A DNA stretch of 64,000 nt from Pantoea conspicua (lineage in GTDB: Bacteria; Pseudomonadota; Gammaproteobacteria; Enterobacterales; Enterobacteriaceae), in contig NZ_MLFN01000128.1 in assembly GCF_002095315.1 (NCBI RefSeq), positions 124,001 to 188,000 on the forward strand, read 5' to 3'. The position numbers and the translations under genes were made by a program. Below, piece by piece: positions 39,233 through 50,066 of the stretch; the first letter of the stretch is position 1, and every line of letters begins with the position of its first letter. The notes under the pieces were generated by a model that made no database searches, was not told where the DNA came from, and saw only the letters and a list, made by a program, of their open reading frames with translations.

Positions 39233-40123
39233 TGAGGGTCTCCTTAAACTGCTTTTGACATTACCTGCACTTTTTCAGGGTCTTAGCGCAACTGAGGCGC
39301 ACTTCATTTTCATCGCCATGCTCTGTCGAGCGCGCGTCATAACCCTGAGCATTTCTCTCCAGACATCGGTGAAACGTCCTTAATTGAGCTGCTCTTCGAT
39401 TTCCGGTCTCTTAAAGGAGATGACTTAAACCACGCGGGAGTCTTCTTGTTGCATAGATATGCCGAGACACTGGCCCGTCAGGAAAGCTTTCAGCGGATTT
39501 CCAACTTATCGGGAAAGCGTAATCAGGTCAAATGAGGCGGGCAGACAGGGTTATTGTACCGTTTATCATGCTAACTTCATGAATTTAAAGCGTTATAAGG
39601 TTCAAATTGTCTTACTTTAGCCGGTGGTGATCGGTCGATAAATGTGAACTGACTCACTGTAGTGCAGCCGTCCAATCTCTGCACCATGCTGGTGAGGCGG
39701 GCTTTAACAGCATTAAATGCTGTTCAGTACCGCTGATGCACAGGATGTATCTGTTTTTCTTATGTCCGAATATTTGAATGAAACAGCGCAGGGTTATAAG
39801 TAAAATTAATCAGGATAGACATGCTTAAAACATCATTAAAGATGAATGAGTATTCATTAAATGAGGCAGGCCTGTACAACTGAGCGTTGCCAGGAGATTG
39901 AAAAAACACCGTGCGGATGACTCGCCGTTTAAATGGCGGCCTTACAGATTATTCATTTGGCACACGCAGTCAAGGGTTTTAAGTCGGTTGTCATAAACGT
40001 CGCCGAACAACCGGGCCGATGCACCATAAAAGCGCACTACATCGCTTATCTTCCGCTGCGGCGTTGCGACGTCGGCCGATTAATTACGCTATCATGAGCC
40101 TGTTTCTCTTCCAGGGAGTTTTT
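39233..40123. other. Long divergent intergenic region, GltS-like gene / arcB
   Basis: About 890 bp without a supportable gene between two divergent starts. It should hold both promoters. GGAG lies 9 bp before the GltS-like start and CCAGGGAG before arcB. The segment 39590-39860 is AT-rich. On the minus strand a tiny frame of nine codons starting near 39451 (MQQEDSRVV) has an unconvincing ribosome site. I recognise no riboswitch. Confidence 0.4.
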
Positions 40124-42477
40124 ATGAAACAAATTCGGCTGTTGGCACAATATTACGTGGATTTGATGGTGAAGCTCGGACTGGTGCGGTTCTCGCTGCT
40201 GCTGGCCTCGGCGCTGGTGGTGCTGGCGATGATTGTCCAGATGGCGGTCACCATGGTACTGCGTGGGCATGTCGAGAGCATCGACATGGTGCGATCGGTG
40301 TTCTTCGGGCTGCTGATCACGCCGTGGGCGGTCTATTTCCTGTCGGTGGTGGTCGATCAGCTGGAGGAATCGCGACAGCGGCTGGCGAGGCTGGTGGATA
40401 AACTGGAAGAGATGCGCACCCGCGCGACCTGGAACTGAATCAGCAGATGAAAGAGACCATCACCCAGCTGAATCAGGAGATCACCGACCGTAAAAAGGCG
40501 GAGCAGGCGCGTGAGCAGGTGATGGACAAACTGCGCGAGGAAGTGACGCGGCGCGAGCAGGCACAGATAGAGCTGGAGCAGCAATCCTCTTTTCTGCGCT
40601 CATTCCTTGATGCCTCGCCGGATCTGGTGTTCTACCGCAACATCGACAAGCAGTTCTCAGGCTGTAACCGCGCGATGGAACTGCTGACAGGCAAAAGTGA
40701 AAAACAACTGATTGGCCTGACGCCGCGCGATATCTACGATGATGAAGCGGCCACCAAGGTGCTGGAAACCGATGAGAAGGTATTCCGTCATAACGTTTCA
40801 CTGACCTATGAACAGTGGCTGCAATACCCCGATGGGCGCAAAGCCTGTTTTGAGATCCGCAAAGTGCCTTATTACGACCGCGTCGGCAAACGCAGCGGAC
40901 TGATGGGGTTTGGTCGCGATATAACCGAGCGTAAGCGCTACCAGGACGCGTTAGAGAACGCCAGCCGGGAAAAGACCACCTTTATCTCGACTATCAGCCA
41001 CGAGCTGCGTACGCCGCTTAACGGCATTGTCGGGCTGAGCCGCATTCTGCTCGATACCGATCTGAATCAGGAACAACTGAAGTACCTGAAAACCATCCAT
41101 GTCTCTGCCATCACGCTGGGAAACATCTTCAATGACGTGATTGAAGTCGACAAAATTGAGCGTCGCAAAGTGCAGCTGGACAATCAGCCGCTCGACTTCA
41201 CCAGTTTCCTTGCCGATTTAGAGAACCTCTCCGGCCTGCTGGCGCAGCCAAAAGGGCTGAAGTTTGTGCTCGCACCGCAGCTTCCGCTGCCGCATATGAT
41301 CTCCACCGACGGCACCCGACTGCGACAGATCCTCTGGAACCTGATTGGCAACGCCGTGAAGTTTACCCGGCAGGGCGAGATCGTGGTGCGGGTGGCGTAT
41401 GAGCAGGATGAGACGCTGCGCTTTGAGGTGCAGGATTCCGGCATGGGCATCCGCCAGGAGGAGCAGGACAAAATTTTCGCCATGTATTACCAGGTCAAGG
41501 ATCAGCACGGTGGCAAACCGGCTACCGGCACCGGAATTGGCCTGGCGGTATCGCGCCGGCTGGCACAGGCCATGGGCGGCGACATCCGGGTGCAAAGCGC
41601 GCCGGGGCAGGGTTCATGCTTCACTGTAGAGATCAAAGCACCACGCATTGCGGAAGAGGTCGAAGATGAAGGCGTAGACGACAGCCTGCCCTTGCCGGCG
41701 CTGCACGTTCTGCTGGTCGAGGATATCGAACTGAACGTTATTGTGGCGCGCTCGGTGCTGGAGAAACTGGGCTGCAGTGTTGAGGTGGCGATGACCGGCG
41801 GCGATGCGCTGGCGATGTTTGACCCGCTGGAGTTCGATCTGGTGCTGCTGGATATTCAGCTACCCGACATGACCGGGCTGGATGTGTCGCGGGCGATTCG
41901 CCAGCAGCATCAGGGTATGCATCTGCCGCCGCTGGTGGCGCTGACCGCCAACGTGCTGAAGGACAAAAAGGAGTATTTCGATGCCGGGATGGATGATGTG
42001 CTCAGCAAGCCGCTGGCAGTGCCGGCGCTAACCGCGATGATCAAAAAGTTCTGGGACTTCCAGGCGGAGCCGGAGGAGGAGACAGCCATCGACGAGGCGG
42101 ATAAAAGCCAGATGCTGCTGGATATCCCGATGCTGGAACAGTATCTCGAGCTGGTCGGGCCCAGCCTGATTACCCAAAGCCTGACGATGTTTGAAAAGAT
42201 GATGCCGGGTTACCTTGAGGTGCTGGAATCTAATCTGATGGCGCGCGACCAGAAAGGCATCGCTGAAGAGGGCCACAAAATTAAAGGCGCGGCGGGATCG
42301 GTGGGGTTACAGCACCTGCAACTGCTGGCAAAACAGATCCAAAGTCCGGAACTGCCAGCCTGGTGGGATAACGTGGTCGAATGGATCGATGAGCTGAAGC
42401 AGGAATGGCGACACGATGTGCAGGTCTTGCGCGACTGGGTAGCGGAGCAGGAACTCTCAACCCCCAGAAAAAAATGA
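40124..42477 (+). pseudogene. arcB: Aerobic respiration control sensor kinase ArcB, frameshifted as read
   Basis: ArcB is the membrane sensor kinase that responds to quinone redox state and phosphorylates ArcA. The first frame (40124-40438) has the two transmembrane helices and the start of the coiled linker. The second (from about 40427) has the rest of the linker, PAS domain, histidine kinase with STISHELRTPLNG, ATP site, receiver domain (LLDIQLPDMTG) and Hpt domain (EEGHKIKGAAGS). The break is in a CGCGCG run at 40421-40426: removing two bases restores EEMRTRDLELNQQM, aligned with E. coli, and a 783-residue protein. The ArcZ sRNA overlaps its 3' end on the other strand. Confidence 0.92.
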
Positions 42478-42590
42478 CCCCAGCCGAGGCCGGGGTGCGC
42501 GAATACTGCGCCAACACCAGGGAAAAAGTAGCGGCTGCTATGCTTTGAGTCGTAAATGCAGCCGCGTGGTATTGGGTAACTCTGCCATCA
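42468..42590 (-). ncRNA. arcZ: ArcZ small regulatory RNA
   Basis: On the minus strand the 3' half is nearly identical to E. coli ArcZ: the seed TTTCCCTGGTGTTGGCG, then CAGTATTCGCGCACCCCGG and a GGGGT terminator hairpin with seven T. The T run (42474-42468) is antisense to the last codons of arcB, the same arrangement as in E. coli. ArcZ is an Hfq-dependent sRNA, processed just before the seed (about 42527 here), that activates rpoS and represses flhDC and other targets. The 5' part differs and forms a GCGGCTGC/GCAGCCGC hairpin (42532-42566). The 5' end is approximate. Confidence 0.88.
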
Positions 42591-42599
42591 CCTTAGCAA

Positions 42600-43346
42600 A
42601 TTCATCTTAACGTGTTACAAGATTCATTAAAATGTGTGATGTTGAGCAGCGTTTAAATACAGAAAACATTAATTTGGCAACACAGTCAAGTAAGGAATCA
42701 TTTTCTGTGTTGCACTGCGGTTATTTTAATCAGTTCTCGCGCTTTTTGAACGCTTTTAACGCGCCCGAACGGCGACGACAGACCAGGCGACGTGTTAAAG
42801 CGAAGCGGCCGCCTTGTCAGAGGAGTTAGCACCGCTAACGCGCTGATATTACTCGTCAGCCGTGCGAAATGGCCTGATTTACCCAAAACGATTTGGAAAG
42901 GAAAAAAAGATTTCGCTTATTCAGGCTGCTTACGGTCATCCCTGACTGCTACGGCGGGTCATAAGTTAAGCAGTTTAGCCGAGCCAGCCAGCAGGATGTG
43001 ACGAAAAATTGATGCATTATGCGGATAATCGTACGCAATCAATGAAAAATATCAAAGCCGGAAAAACAGGATAGTTAAGCAGATTAAATGATTTAAATTA
43101 ATGCTTATCACCAATTATTAAGCGTTTATCTGGAAAGGTGTTAAAGACCCTGCGGAATGGAACCGATTCCTTTTTTACGGAAGTACTTGAACTATTTCGA
43201 TCTGTTGCCGCTTTTTAATGCAAAATAACGGCCTGAGGTCTGGAAACCGCACAGCCGTTTTCAGCTAAAACGGCGATAAATGGTTTTATTGCGCACTGAT
43301 TACGCGAGTAATTGATTAACGCCTGAAACAGGTATGGGAAGATTGC
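42600..43346. other. Gene-free region between arcZ and mtgA
   Basis: In E. coli this slot holds elbB. Here about 750 bp carry no frame resembling ElbB or any other protein on either strand; small frames are short and lack ribosome sites. The second half is AT-rich and contains the mtgA promoter. It is apparently an eroded or deleted elbB locus. Confidence 0.45.
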
Positions 43347-44066
43347 ATGAGTAAGCATAAAGGAAGCGTCGGGCAACGTATTAAGCGGATTGCTATCCGA
43401 CTCATTCTGGCGTGGCTGGGAATTTGGCTGGCAGGCATTTTGCTGTTTTCATTTTTGCCGGTGCCGTTCTCGGCAGTGATGGTTGAGCGTCAGCTGGGGG
43501 CCTGGTTGCGCGGAGACTTCAGCTACGTGGCCCATTCGGACTGGGTGGGGCACGATGACATTTCACCCTGGATGGGATTAGCAGTGATTGCTTCAGAAGA
43601 TCAAAAATTCCCGACTCACTGGGGCTTTGATGTCGCGGCGATTGAGTCGGTGCTGGATAACAGCGATAGCCGGATGCGCGGTGCATCAACCCTGTCGCAG
43701 CAAACGGCTAAAAATCTGTTTCTGTGGGATGGACGCAGCTGGATTCGTAAAGGGCTGGAGGCGGGTCTGACGGTTGGCATTGAGACCGTCTGGACCAAAC
43801 GGCGTATTTTAACCGTCTATCTGAATATTGCCGAATTCGGACCAGGCGTGTTTGGCGTGGAGGCCGCGTCACAGCGCTATTTCCACAAGCCAGCCAGTCG
43901 GCTGACTGCCGCTGAAGCGGCGTTGCTGGCAGCGGTGTTGCCTAATCCTATCCGCTTCCATGCAGCGGCGCCGTCGGGCTACGTACGCCAGCGCCAGCAG
44001 TGGATTCTGCGTCAGATGCGTCAGCTGGGCGGGGAGGGCTTCTTACAGCGTAACCGGCTGAATTAA
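43347..44066 (+). CDS. mtgA: Monofunctional peptidoglycan glycosyltransferase MtgA
   Basis: A 239-residue GT51 transglycosylase that polymerises lipid II without a transpeptidase domain. One N-terminal transmembrane helix (residues about 17-38) anchors it. The catalytic motifs are present: [13 protein letters not shown] (with the active glutamate), [39 protein letters not shown] and [11 protein letters not shown]. It lies between arcB and npr as in E. coli, but without elbB. Confidence 0.96.
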   Translation: MSKHKGSVGQRIKRIAIRLILAWLGIWLAGILLFSFLPVPFSAVMVERQLGAWLRGDFSYVAHSDWVGHDDISPWMGLAVIASEDQKFPTHWGFDVAAIESVLDNSDSRMRGASTLSQQTAKNLFLWDGRSWIRKGLEAGLTVGIETVWTKRRILTVYLNIAEFGPGVFGVEAASQRYFHKPASRLTAAEAALLAAVLPNPIRFHAAAPSGYVRQRQQWILRQMRQLGGEGFLQRNRLN

Positions 44067-44069
44067 GCC

Positions 44070-44342
44070 TTAATCCTCATCAAAACCCGCTTCAAACAGC
44101 TCAATAACCGCAGCCAGCGCTGGGATCTCTTCCGGCCCGCTGGCTTCAATTTCAATATGTCCGCCCTGAGCCGAATCGAGCATCAGCAGCGCAATCACGC
44201 TGCTGGCTTCCGCCTCGGTGCCGGCTTCGTTGCGCAGCAGTACTTCAGCATCAAAGCTCTGCACCAGCTCAAACAATTTCATGGCTGGACGGGCATGCAT
44301 GCCCAGCTTGTTTTTGATTTCAACAGTTTGTCTGACGGTCAT
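44070..44342 (-). CDS. ptsO: Phosphocarrier protein NPr
   Basis: A 90-residue HPr-like protein of the nitrogen phosphotransferase system, also called Npr. It takes phosphate from EI-Ntr and passes it to PtsN. The phosphorylation site His16 is in [10 protein letters not shown]. It overlaps the rapZ end by 4 bp and is the last gene of the rpoN-hpf-ptsN-rapZ-npr run on the minus strand. Confidence 0.96.
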   Translation of the reverse strand: MTVRQTVEIKNKLGMHARPAMKLFELVQSFDAEVLLRNEAGTEAEASSVIALLMLDSAQGGHIEIEASGPEEIPALAAVIELFEAGFDED

Positions 44343-45193
44343 GATTTACGCTTTTCCAACGTACGGTGGCGTGACTGGACATTCTTACCGCGTGAACGGA
44401 AGTAGTCCGCCAGCTGTTCTGCAATGTAGACCGAGCGATGCTTCCCGCCAGTACAGCCGATAGCGACAGTAAGGTAACTGCGGTTATTGGTTTCCAGCAT
44501 CGGTAGCCACAGTTCCAGATAACTGCGGGTCTGATAAATGAAATTATGTACTTCGGTATGGCGATCGAGAAAGGCGGCAACCGGACGATCGAGCCCCGTC
44601 ATCGGGCGCAGCTTGGGGTCCCAATGTGGGTTCGGCAGAAAGCGCACGTCGAACACATAATCGGCATCAATCGGGATACCGTGCTTGAAGCCAAACGACT
44701 CAAATACCATCGTCAGCTCGCGTTCACGCTTGCCCAGTAGTCGGGTGCGCAGCATCTCTGCCAGTTCGTGCACCGACATCTCAGAGGTATCAATGATCAG
44801 GTCAGCACGGGAACGCAGCGGCTCCAGCAGATCGCTCTCTTCATCTATGGCACTTTCCAGCGATAAGTTTTTACTGGAGAGCGGATGCAGACGTCGGGTA
44901 TCGCTGTAGCGGCGGATCAGGGTATTACGATCGGCATCAAGAAACAGCAGCTGAGGCGAAAATGTGTCGGGCAGATTGTTCAGTGCGGTTTCAAAAACTT
45001 CAGGAGATTCGGGCATGTTACGTACGTCAATGCTGACCGCTGCCGAGATGTTGCGTTCCGCCAGCGAGTTCGCTAACTCGGGCAGCAGCACCACCGGCAG
45101 GTTATCGACGCAGTAAAAACCCATATCTTCCAGCGCGCGCAGCGCCACTGACTTCCCCGAGCCTGACCGACCGCTCACGATCATCAGCACCAT
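44339..45193 (-). CDS. rapZ: RNase adapter protein RapZ
   Basis: A 284-residue protein (formerly YhbJ) that binds the sRNAs GlmZ and GlmY and guides RNase E to GlmZ, thereby tuning glucosamine-6-phosphate synthase. The N-terminal domain has a Walker A motif (GRSGSGKS, residues 8-15). The C-terminal RNA-binding domain has [20 protein letters not shown] and a basic end. Length equals E. coli RapZ. Confidence 0.97.
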   Translation of the reverse strand: MVLMIVSGRSGSGKSVALRALEDMGFYCVDNLPVVLLPELANSLAERNISAAVSIDVRNMPESPEVFETALNNLPDTFSPQLLFLDADRNTLIRRYSDTRRLHPLSSKNLSLESAIDEESDLLEPLRSRADLIIDTSEMSVHELAEMLRTRLLGKRERELTMVFESFGFKHGIPIDADYVFDVRFLPNPHWDPKLRPMTGLDRPVAAFLDRHTEVHNFIYQTRSYLELWLPMLETNNRSYLTVAIGCTGGKHRSVYIAEQLADYFRSRGKNVQSRHRTLEKRKS

Positions 45194-45240
45194 GACCTTC
45201 TCTCCCGTTTTGAAACCGGCTCGCGGCCGGTAAAGACGCG

Positions 45241-45720
45241 TTACTGCTCTGACTGGCCTTCTGTGATAATGGCATAAAGCTCGTCATCACTCTGCGCGGC
45301 GCGCAGACGGCGGCAGACGATTTTATCCGCCAGACGCTTCGCCACCAGTGAAAGGGTGTGCAGGTGAGTTTTGCACTGGTCAGCCGGTACCAGCAGGGCA
45401 AACAACAAATCGACCGGCTGATTATCAACGGCATCAAACGCAATCGGCTGCTCAAGGCTGATAAAAACCCCGACAGCACGCAGCGTATCCTCTTCCAGTT
45501 TCCCGTGCGGAATGGCAATGCCGTTGCCAATGCCGGTACTGCCCATACGCTCGCGGGTGAGGATCGCTTCGAAAAGCGTCTGGTGCGGCAGGTTGAGCTG
45601 CTTAGCGGCCAGTTCGCTGATAATTTCCAGCGCGCGTTTTTTGCTCTGGCAGTGTACGCCGCTGCGGGTGCAGTCGGGCGAAAGCACTGTGCTCAATTCC
45701 AGTGTTAGATCGTTGTTCAT
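45241..45720 (-). CDS. ptsN: Nitrogen PTS EIIA component PtsN
   Basis: A 159-residue EIIA-Ntr protein. The phosphorylatable His72 lies in GIAIPHGKL. PtsN regulates potassium transport and kinase KdpD, and links nitrogen state to other processes; it does not transport sugars. It lies between hpf and rapZ in the conserved rpoN cluster. Confidence 0.97.
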   Translation of the reverse strand: MNNDLTLELSTVLSPDCTRSGVHCQSKKRALEIISELAAKQLNLPHQTLFEAILTRERMGSTGIGNGIAIPHGKLEEDTLRAVGVFISLEQPIAFDAVDNQPVDLLFALLVPADQCKTHLHTLSLVAKRLADKIVCRRLRAAQSDDELYAIITEGQSEQ

Positions 45721-45872
45721 TATCGTTTCACTTGCGAGTTAACCTGGTCATTGACTCTCAGCCTAGCATGCTGCTGAGAGCGAATGGCGCTTGCTTAGAT
45801 GACAAAACGGGGCGGATTATCCGCCCCATACTGTCGGCTCCGCACGCAAAGTGCGCTTAGCGAGCGTGAAGG

Positions 45873-46160
45873 TTAGTGTTTTTTCAGTTTGTCTTTATGT
45901 TTGGTCAGCTGACGGGCAAGCTTGTCGATTAGCCCATCGATGGCCGCATACATATCTTCCGCTTCCGACGTGGCGTGCAGCTCGCCACCGTTGATGTGAA
46001 GCGTTGCGTCGGCCACCTGCGTGACCCTCTCGACCTTCAGGACAATATAGACCTGATTGATATGTTCGAAATAGTGTTCCAGTTTGGCAAATTTACCGCT
46101 GACAAAATCGCGCAGTGGTGCGGTGATTTCAACATTTTGCCCAGTGAGGTTCAGCTGCAT
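45873..46160 (-). CDS. hpf: Ribosome hibernation promoting factor HPF
   Basis: A 95-residue short-form HPF that helps form 100S ribosome dimers in stationary phase. It has the fold start MQLNLTGQNVEITAPLRDFV and the YIVLKVERVTQVADATLHI strands. Length is that of E. coli HPF. It follows rpoN on the minus strand by 21 bp with a good AGAAGGA site. Confidence 0.96.
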   Translation of the reverse strand: MQLNLTGQNVEITAPLRDFVSGKFAKLEHYFEHINQVYIVLKVERVTQVADATLHINGGELHATSEAEDMYAAIDGLIDKLARQLTKHKDKLKKH

Positions 46161-46181
46161 AGGTCTTCCTTCTCATTTCTG

Positions 46182-47615
46182 TCAAACCAGCTGTTTGCGC
46201 TGGTTCGATGGCGGGATGGATAAAGACTCGCGGTATTTGGCGACGGTACGTCGTGCCACCATGATCCCTTGATCAGATAACATGGAGGTGAGTTTACTGT
46301 CGCTCAAGGGTTTGGCTGGATTTTCCGCTGAAATTAATTTTTTCACCAGTGCGCGAATAGCGGTCGATGAGGCTTCACCACCACCTTCAGTATTCACATG
46401 ACTGGAGAAAAAGTATTTCAGTTCAAAAATACCACGCGGACTGTGCAGGTACTTTTGCGTGGTCACACGGGAAATGGTCGACTCGTGCATCTCTACCGCC
46501 TGCGCAATATCAGCCAGCACCATTGGCCGCATGTACTCTTCGCCCTGTTCAAAAAACGCCTGCTGCTGCTCGACAATACAGCGCGTCACCTTCAGCAGCG
46601 TATCATTGCGGCTTTCCAGGCTTTTAATCAGCCAGCGCGCTTCCTGCAGGTTGCTGCGGATAAACTGGCTGTCGCTGTCGTTGCGCGTCGCCCCGCTCAT
46701 GGCGGCATACTGCTGATTGATTTTCAGGCGCGGAACACTGTCGGCGTTAAGCTCAACCGTCCAGCGGCTACCGACTTTACGTACCAGCACGTCGGGAATG
46801 ACATATTCCGGTTCGCCGGTATTAATCGACTGACCGGGACGCGGGTCCAGCGACTGAATTAACATCATCGCCTCTTTCAGCACCTCTTCTTTGAGGCGCG
46901 TGACCCGCATCAGGCTGCGAAAATCGTGATTAGCCAGCAGATCCAGATGCTCGCTGACGATCAACCGGGCTTCCGCCAGCATCGGCGTTTCGGGCGCATA
47001 TTGCGACAGCTGAACCAGCAGACAGTCACGCAGATCGCGCGCGCCAACGCCAATCGGATCAAAGCGCTGAATGCGTTTCAGCACCGCTTCCACTTCATCA
47101 GCTTCAAGCTCATCGTTGCCGATGCTGTCGAGAATCTCTTCAAGCGAAACGGTGAGGTATCCGGTGTCATCGATCGCATCAACGATCGAGGTGGCAATGG
47201 CGCGGTCGGTATCGCTAAACGGTGTCAGTTCAACCTGCCACATCAGATAATCCTGCAGCGACTGGGTGGTCTCACCCTGATAAACCGGTAATTCATCATC
47301 CTGGTAGTCGGTACCGGTGCCTGACGGCGTGCCGGCGGTGTAAATCTCATCCCAGGTCGCATCCAGCGGCAGCTCATCAGGCATCTCTTTCTGCTCAAGC
47401 GCTTCACGGGTATCCAGCGCTTCGCCTTCCTGAGCCTCACGAGAGTCAATTTCTTCATGCAGATCGGTCTGTTCAAGCAGCGGATTACTTTCCAGTGCCA
47501 GCTGTAACTCCTGCTGGAGTTCAAGCGTAGAGAGTTGCAGCAGGCGAATCGCCTGCTGCAACTGCGGTGTCATCGCCAGCTGTTGGCTGAGCCTGAGTTG
47601 CAAACCTTGCTTCAT
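46182..47615 (-). CDS. rpoN: RNA polymerase sigma-54 factor RpoN
   Basis: A 477-residue alternative sigma factor for -24/-12 promoters that need ATP-driven enhancer-binding proteins. Region I is glutamine- and leucine-rich ([20 protein letters not shown]); an acidic region II follows. The C-terminal DNA-binding part has a helix-turn-helix and the RpoN box [10 protein letters not shown]. Length equals E. coli RpoN. It stands between lptB and hpf. Confidence 0.98.
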   Translation of the reverse strand: MKQGLQLRLSQQLAMTPQLQQAIRLLQLSTLELQQELQLALESNPLLEQTDLHEEIDSREAQEGEALDTREALEQKEMPDELPLDATWDEIYTAGTPSGTGTDYQDDELPVYQGETTQSLQDYLMWQVELTPFSDTDRAIATSIVDAIDDTGYLTVSLEEILDSIGNDELEADEVEAVLKRIQRFDPIGVGARDLRDCLLVQLSQYAPETPMLAEARLIVSEHLDLLANHDFRSLMRVTRLKEEVLKEAMMLIQSLDPRPGQSINTGEPEYVIPDVLVRKVGSRWTVELNADSVPRLKINQQYAAMSGATRNDSDSQFIRSNLQEARWLIKSLESRNDTLLKVTRCIVEQQQAFFEQGEEYMRPMVLADIAQAVEMHESTISRVTTQKYLHSPRGIFELKYFFSSHVNTEGGGEASSTAIRALVKKLISAENPAKPLSDSKLTSMLSDQGIMVARRTVAKYRESLSIPPSNQRKQLV

Positions 47616-47663
47616 AGACAGGATGGTAGTTCCCAGGTAAACATCAGTATTTACGACACCTTA

Positions 47664-48389
47664 TCAGAGTCTGAACTCTTCACCCAAATAAACCCGCTTA
47701 ACCTGCTCATCTGCCAGAATTTCATTCGGCGTACCGTGTGCAATCAGATGACCCTGACTGACGATATAAGCCCGTTCGCATACCGCTAAGGTTTCGCGCA
47801 CGTTATGGTCGGTGATCAGTACGCCAAGGCCACTGTCACGCAAATGCTCAATGATTTTCTTGATGTCGATGACCGAGATCGGGTCAACACCGGCAAAAGG
47901 TTCATCCAGCAGGATAAATTTAGGGTTAGCCGCCAGCGCGCGGGCGATTTCGACCCGGCGGCGTTCACCGCCGGATAGCGCCTGGCCCATGCTGTCGCGC
48001 AGGTGTTCGATGTGAAACTCTTCCATCAGTTCGTTAGCGCGATCCTGACGCTGCTCTTCAGTGAGATCGTCACGGATTTGCAGCACTGCCATCAGGTTAT
48101 CGTAGACGCTGAGGCGACGGAAAATAGAGGCCTCCTGCGGCAGGTAGCCGATACCGCGGCGCGCACGGGCGTGCAACGGCAGGATACTGATATCTTCATC
48201 ATCAATAATAATGCGGCCTGCGTCGCGCGGCACAATACCGACCACCATGTAAAAGGTGGTGGTTTTACCGGCACCGTTGGGGCCCAGCAGGCCGACAATC
48301 TCGCCGGACTTTACCTGCAGGCTGACATCTTCTACCACGCGACGGCCTTTATATGCCTTCGCCAGGTTTTCTGCGATTAATGTGGCCAT
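47664..48389 (-). CDS. lptB: LPS export ABC transporter ATP-binding protein LptB
   Basis: A 241-residue cytosolic ATPase that drives LPS extraction with LptFG. Walker A is GPNGAGKTT, the signature is [15 protein letters not shown], Walker B is [13 protein letters not shown], and the switch histidine is in LITDHNVRE. lptA and lptC precede it on the same strand with very short spacing or overlap, so the LPS bridge proteins and their motor are made together. Confidence 0.98.
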   Translation of the reverse strand: MATLIAENLAKAYKGRRVVEDVSLQVKSGEIVGLLGPNGAGKTTTFYMVVGIVPRDAGRIIIDDEDISILPLHARARRGIGYLPQEASIFRRLSVYDNLMAVLQIRDDLTEEQRQDRANELMEEFHIEHLRDSMGQALSGGERRRVEIARALAANPKFILLDEPFAGVDPISVIDIKKIIEHLRDSGLGVLITDHNVRETLAVCERAYIVSQGHLIAHGTPNEILADEQVKRVYLGEEFRL

Positions 48390-48394
48390 AGCTA

Positions 48395-48946
48395 TCAGTT
48401 ACTCTTCTTTCCGCTGTTGGACGAACCTTTATCCTGCAGTTGCGATGGCACCAGCACTGTAGTGACGCGCTTGTTCTGGCCCTGACTGAACGCCTGCATT
48501 TTCTGCTCTTTAACCAGATAGGTAATGCGATCGCCTTTGATGTTGCTGTCCTGCTGCTCAATAAAAGCATTACCGGTCAGCTCAACAAAGTCGTTAGCCA
48601 GTTCATAGTGCAGTTTTGCCGCATGGCCCTGAACGGGTTTGCCGCTGTCCTGCATCTGATAAAAAGTAGCAGGGTTACCATAGGCATCGACGATGGTTTT
48701 CTTACTGTCGCCGCCTGGACGCGTGACCACCACTTTATCCGCCGTGATTTTGATCGAGCCCTGCGTCACGATAACGTTGCCGGTAAAGGTCGCGACATTG
48801 CCCTGCAGATCCAGCGCCTGGTTCTGCGAGTCAATATTAACGGGCTTATCCGAGTCACCGGTCAGGGCCAGCGCAGGCACGCTGCTCGCCAGCAGCATGC
48901 TGGCCAGTAAAAACTTAAGGCTGTTTTTGTTCATTTTGAATTTCAT
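48395..48946 (-). CDS. lptA: LPS transport periplasmic protein LptA
   Basis: A 183-residue periplasmic beta-jellyroll protein that forms the bridge carrying LPS from LptC to LptD. The signal peptide ends VPALA. The OstA-type strands follow ([46 protein letters not shown] in segments). Its start overlaps the lptC end by 32 bp and lptB starts 6 bp after its stop. Confidence 0.97.
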   Translation of the reverse strand: MKFKMNKNSLKFLLASMLLASSVPALALTGDSDKPVNIDSQNQALDLQGNVATFTGNVIVTQGSIKITADKVVVTRPGGDSKKTIVDAYGNPATFYQMQDSGKPVQGHAAKLHYELANDFVELTGNAFIEQQDSNIKGDRITYLVKEQKMQAFSQGQNKRVTTVLVPSQLQDKGSSNSGKKSN

Positions 48947-49490
48947 AAGAAGTTTTGACCTTTTCGATTAACTCGGCGTTTTTTGTCCGTAAATTGCCGC
49001 GCATTTTCATGCCGGTGGAGTTAAAACTACGGCCATACAGCGTTACCTGGTCGTCAGAGGTAACATCCTGAGTGACAAGATTGATCTGCGCATTGTCGGT
49101 TTTGACCCGCTCAAGCTGAGAATCCTGCGTCAGCGTATTCAGTTCCACATGACCATACAGATAAAGCATACGATCTTTGGTGAGCTTTGCTTTGTCTGCA
49201 CGCAGTGCCCAGGTCGGCACTTTATTTTCGTCGTAAGTGGTCATTACCGGATTATCAAACCAGCTCAGTTCCTGTTCCGAAAAGTAGGTCACTTTATCGG
49301 AAATCAACTTATACGACAGCGCACCCTGTGGGTTGTAGACCACGGTATGGGAATTCGCACTGGTATAGGTCGGTGCCTGACTATCGGTAGCAACCGGCGT
49401 ACCCTCATCCTGGTTGGTAAGATTCCAGCCGATCAAAACCAGTGCAATCAAGGTCAGAATCAGCGTTATCCAACGCCTGCTTTTACTCAT
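48915..49490 (-). CDS. lptC: LPS export membrane protein LptC
   Basis: A 191-residue bitopic inner membrane protein. One N-terminal helix (WITLILTLIALVLIGWNL) anchors a periplasmic jellyroll domain that receives LPS from LptBFG and hands it to LptA. It overlaps kdsC by 4 bp and lptA by 32 bp, consistent with translational coupling. Confidence 0.96.
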   Translation of the reverse strand: MSKSRRWITLILTLIALVLIGWNLTNQDEGTPVATDSQAPTYTSANSHTVVYNPQGALSYKLISDKVTYFSEQELSWFDNPVMTTYDENKVPTWALRADKAKLTKDRMLYLYGHVELNTLTQDSQLERVKTDNAQINLVTQDVTSDDQVTLYGRSFNSTGMKMRGNLRTKNAELIEKVKTSYEIQNEQKQP

Positions 49491-50053
49491 ACTGATTGCC
49501 CTTTGGCATCCTCAAATTTGTCCTGCGACATTAATATCAGATCGCACACTTCACGTACTGCGCCGCGTCCGCCAGCGATGCGCGTCACGTAGTTCGCACG
49601 GGGTAACAGCACCGGATGTGCATCCGCTACCGCCACGCTTAATCCCACTTTTGCCATCACCGGCCAGTCGATCAGATCATCACCAATATAGGCGACCTGG
49701 CGATCGGAAAGAGACAGTTTATCCAGAAGTTCGCCGTAGGCCAAAAGCTTATCCGATTGTCCCTGATAAAGATGACGAATACCGAGCGTTTTACAGCGAT
49801 CTTCCATCAGACGCGCATTTCGGCCGGTAATAATAGCCACTTCCACATCCGAGGTCAGCAGGCAGCGTATGCCGTAGCCGTCGCGCACGTTAAACGCCTT
49901 CAGCTCTTCACCGTTATTGCCCATGTAAATCACCCCATCGGACATCACGCCATCAACGTCGCAAATCAGCAGACGAATCTGGCTGGCGCGGGCCATCACC
50001 TCGGCGCTGACCGGTCCGTAGCAGGTTTCAATCGGGGGAGTTGCCTGTTGCAT
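49487..50053 (-). CDS. kdsC: 3-deoxy-D-manno-octulosonate 8-phosphate phosphatase KdsC
   Basis: A 188-residue HAD-family phosphatase removing phosphate from Kdo 8-phosphate in the third step of Kdo synthesis. HAD motif I is LLICDVDGVMSDG, motif II includes AIITGR, and motif IV is YIGDDLIDWPVM. I use the ATG at 50053, giving the same length as E. coli KdsC; a longer frame from 50128 would overlap kdsD and is unlikely. It follows kdsD after 13 bp. Confidence 0.96.
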   Translation of the reverse strand: MQQATPPIETCYGPVSAEVMARASQIRLLICDVDGVMSDGVIYMGNNGEELKAFNVRDGYGIRCLLTSDVEVAIITGRNARLMEDRCKTLGIRHLYQGQSDKLLAYGELLDKLSLSDRQVAYIGDDLIDWPVMAKVGLSVAVADAHPVLLPRANYVTRIAGGRGAVREVCDLILMSQDKFEDAKGQSV

Positions 50054-50066
50054 TTTCTTTTCCTGT

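Noticed and set aside
39423..39453. Nine-codon leader peptide upstream of the GltS-like gene
   Set aside because: It has no convincing ribosome site, no run of regulatory codons and no terminator/antiterminator pair that I could find.
42632..42829. 65-residue frame between arcB and mtgA
   Set aside because: No ribosome site, unusual composition and no similarity to ElbB or other proteins.
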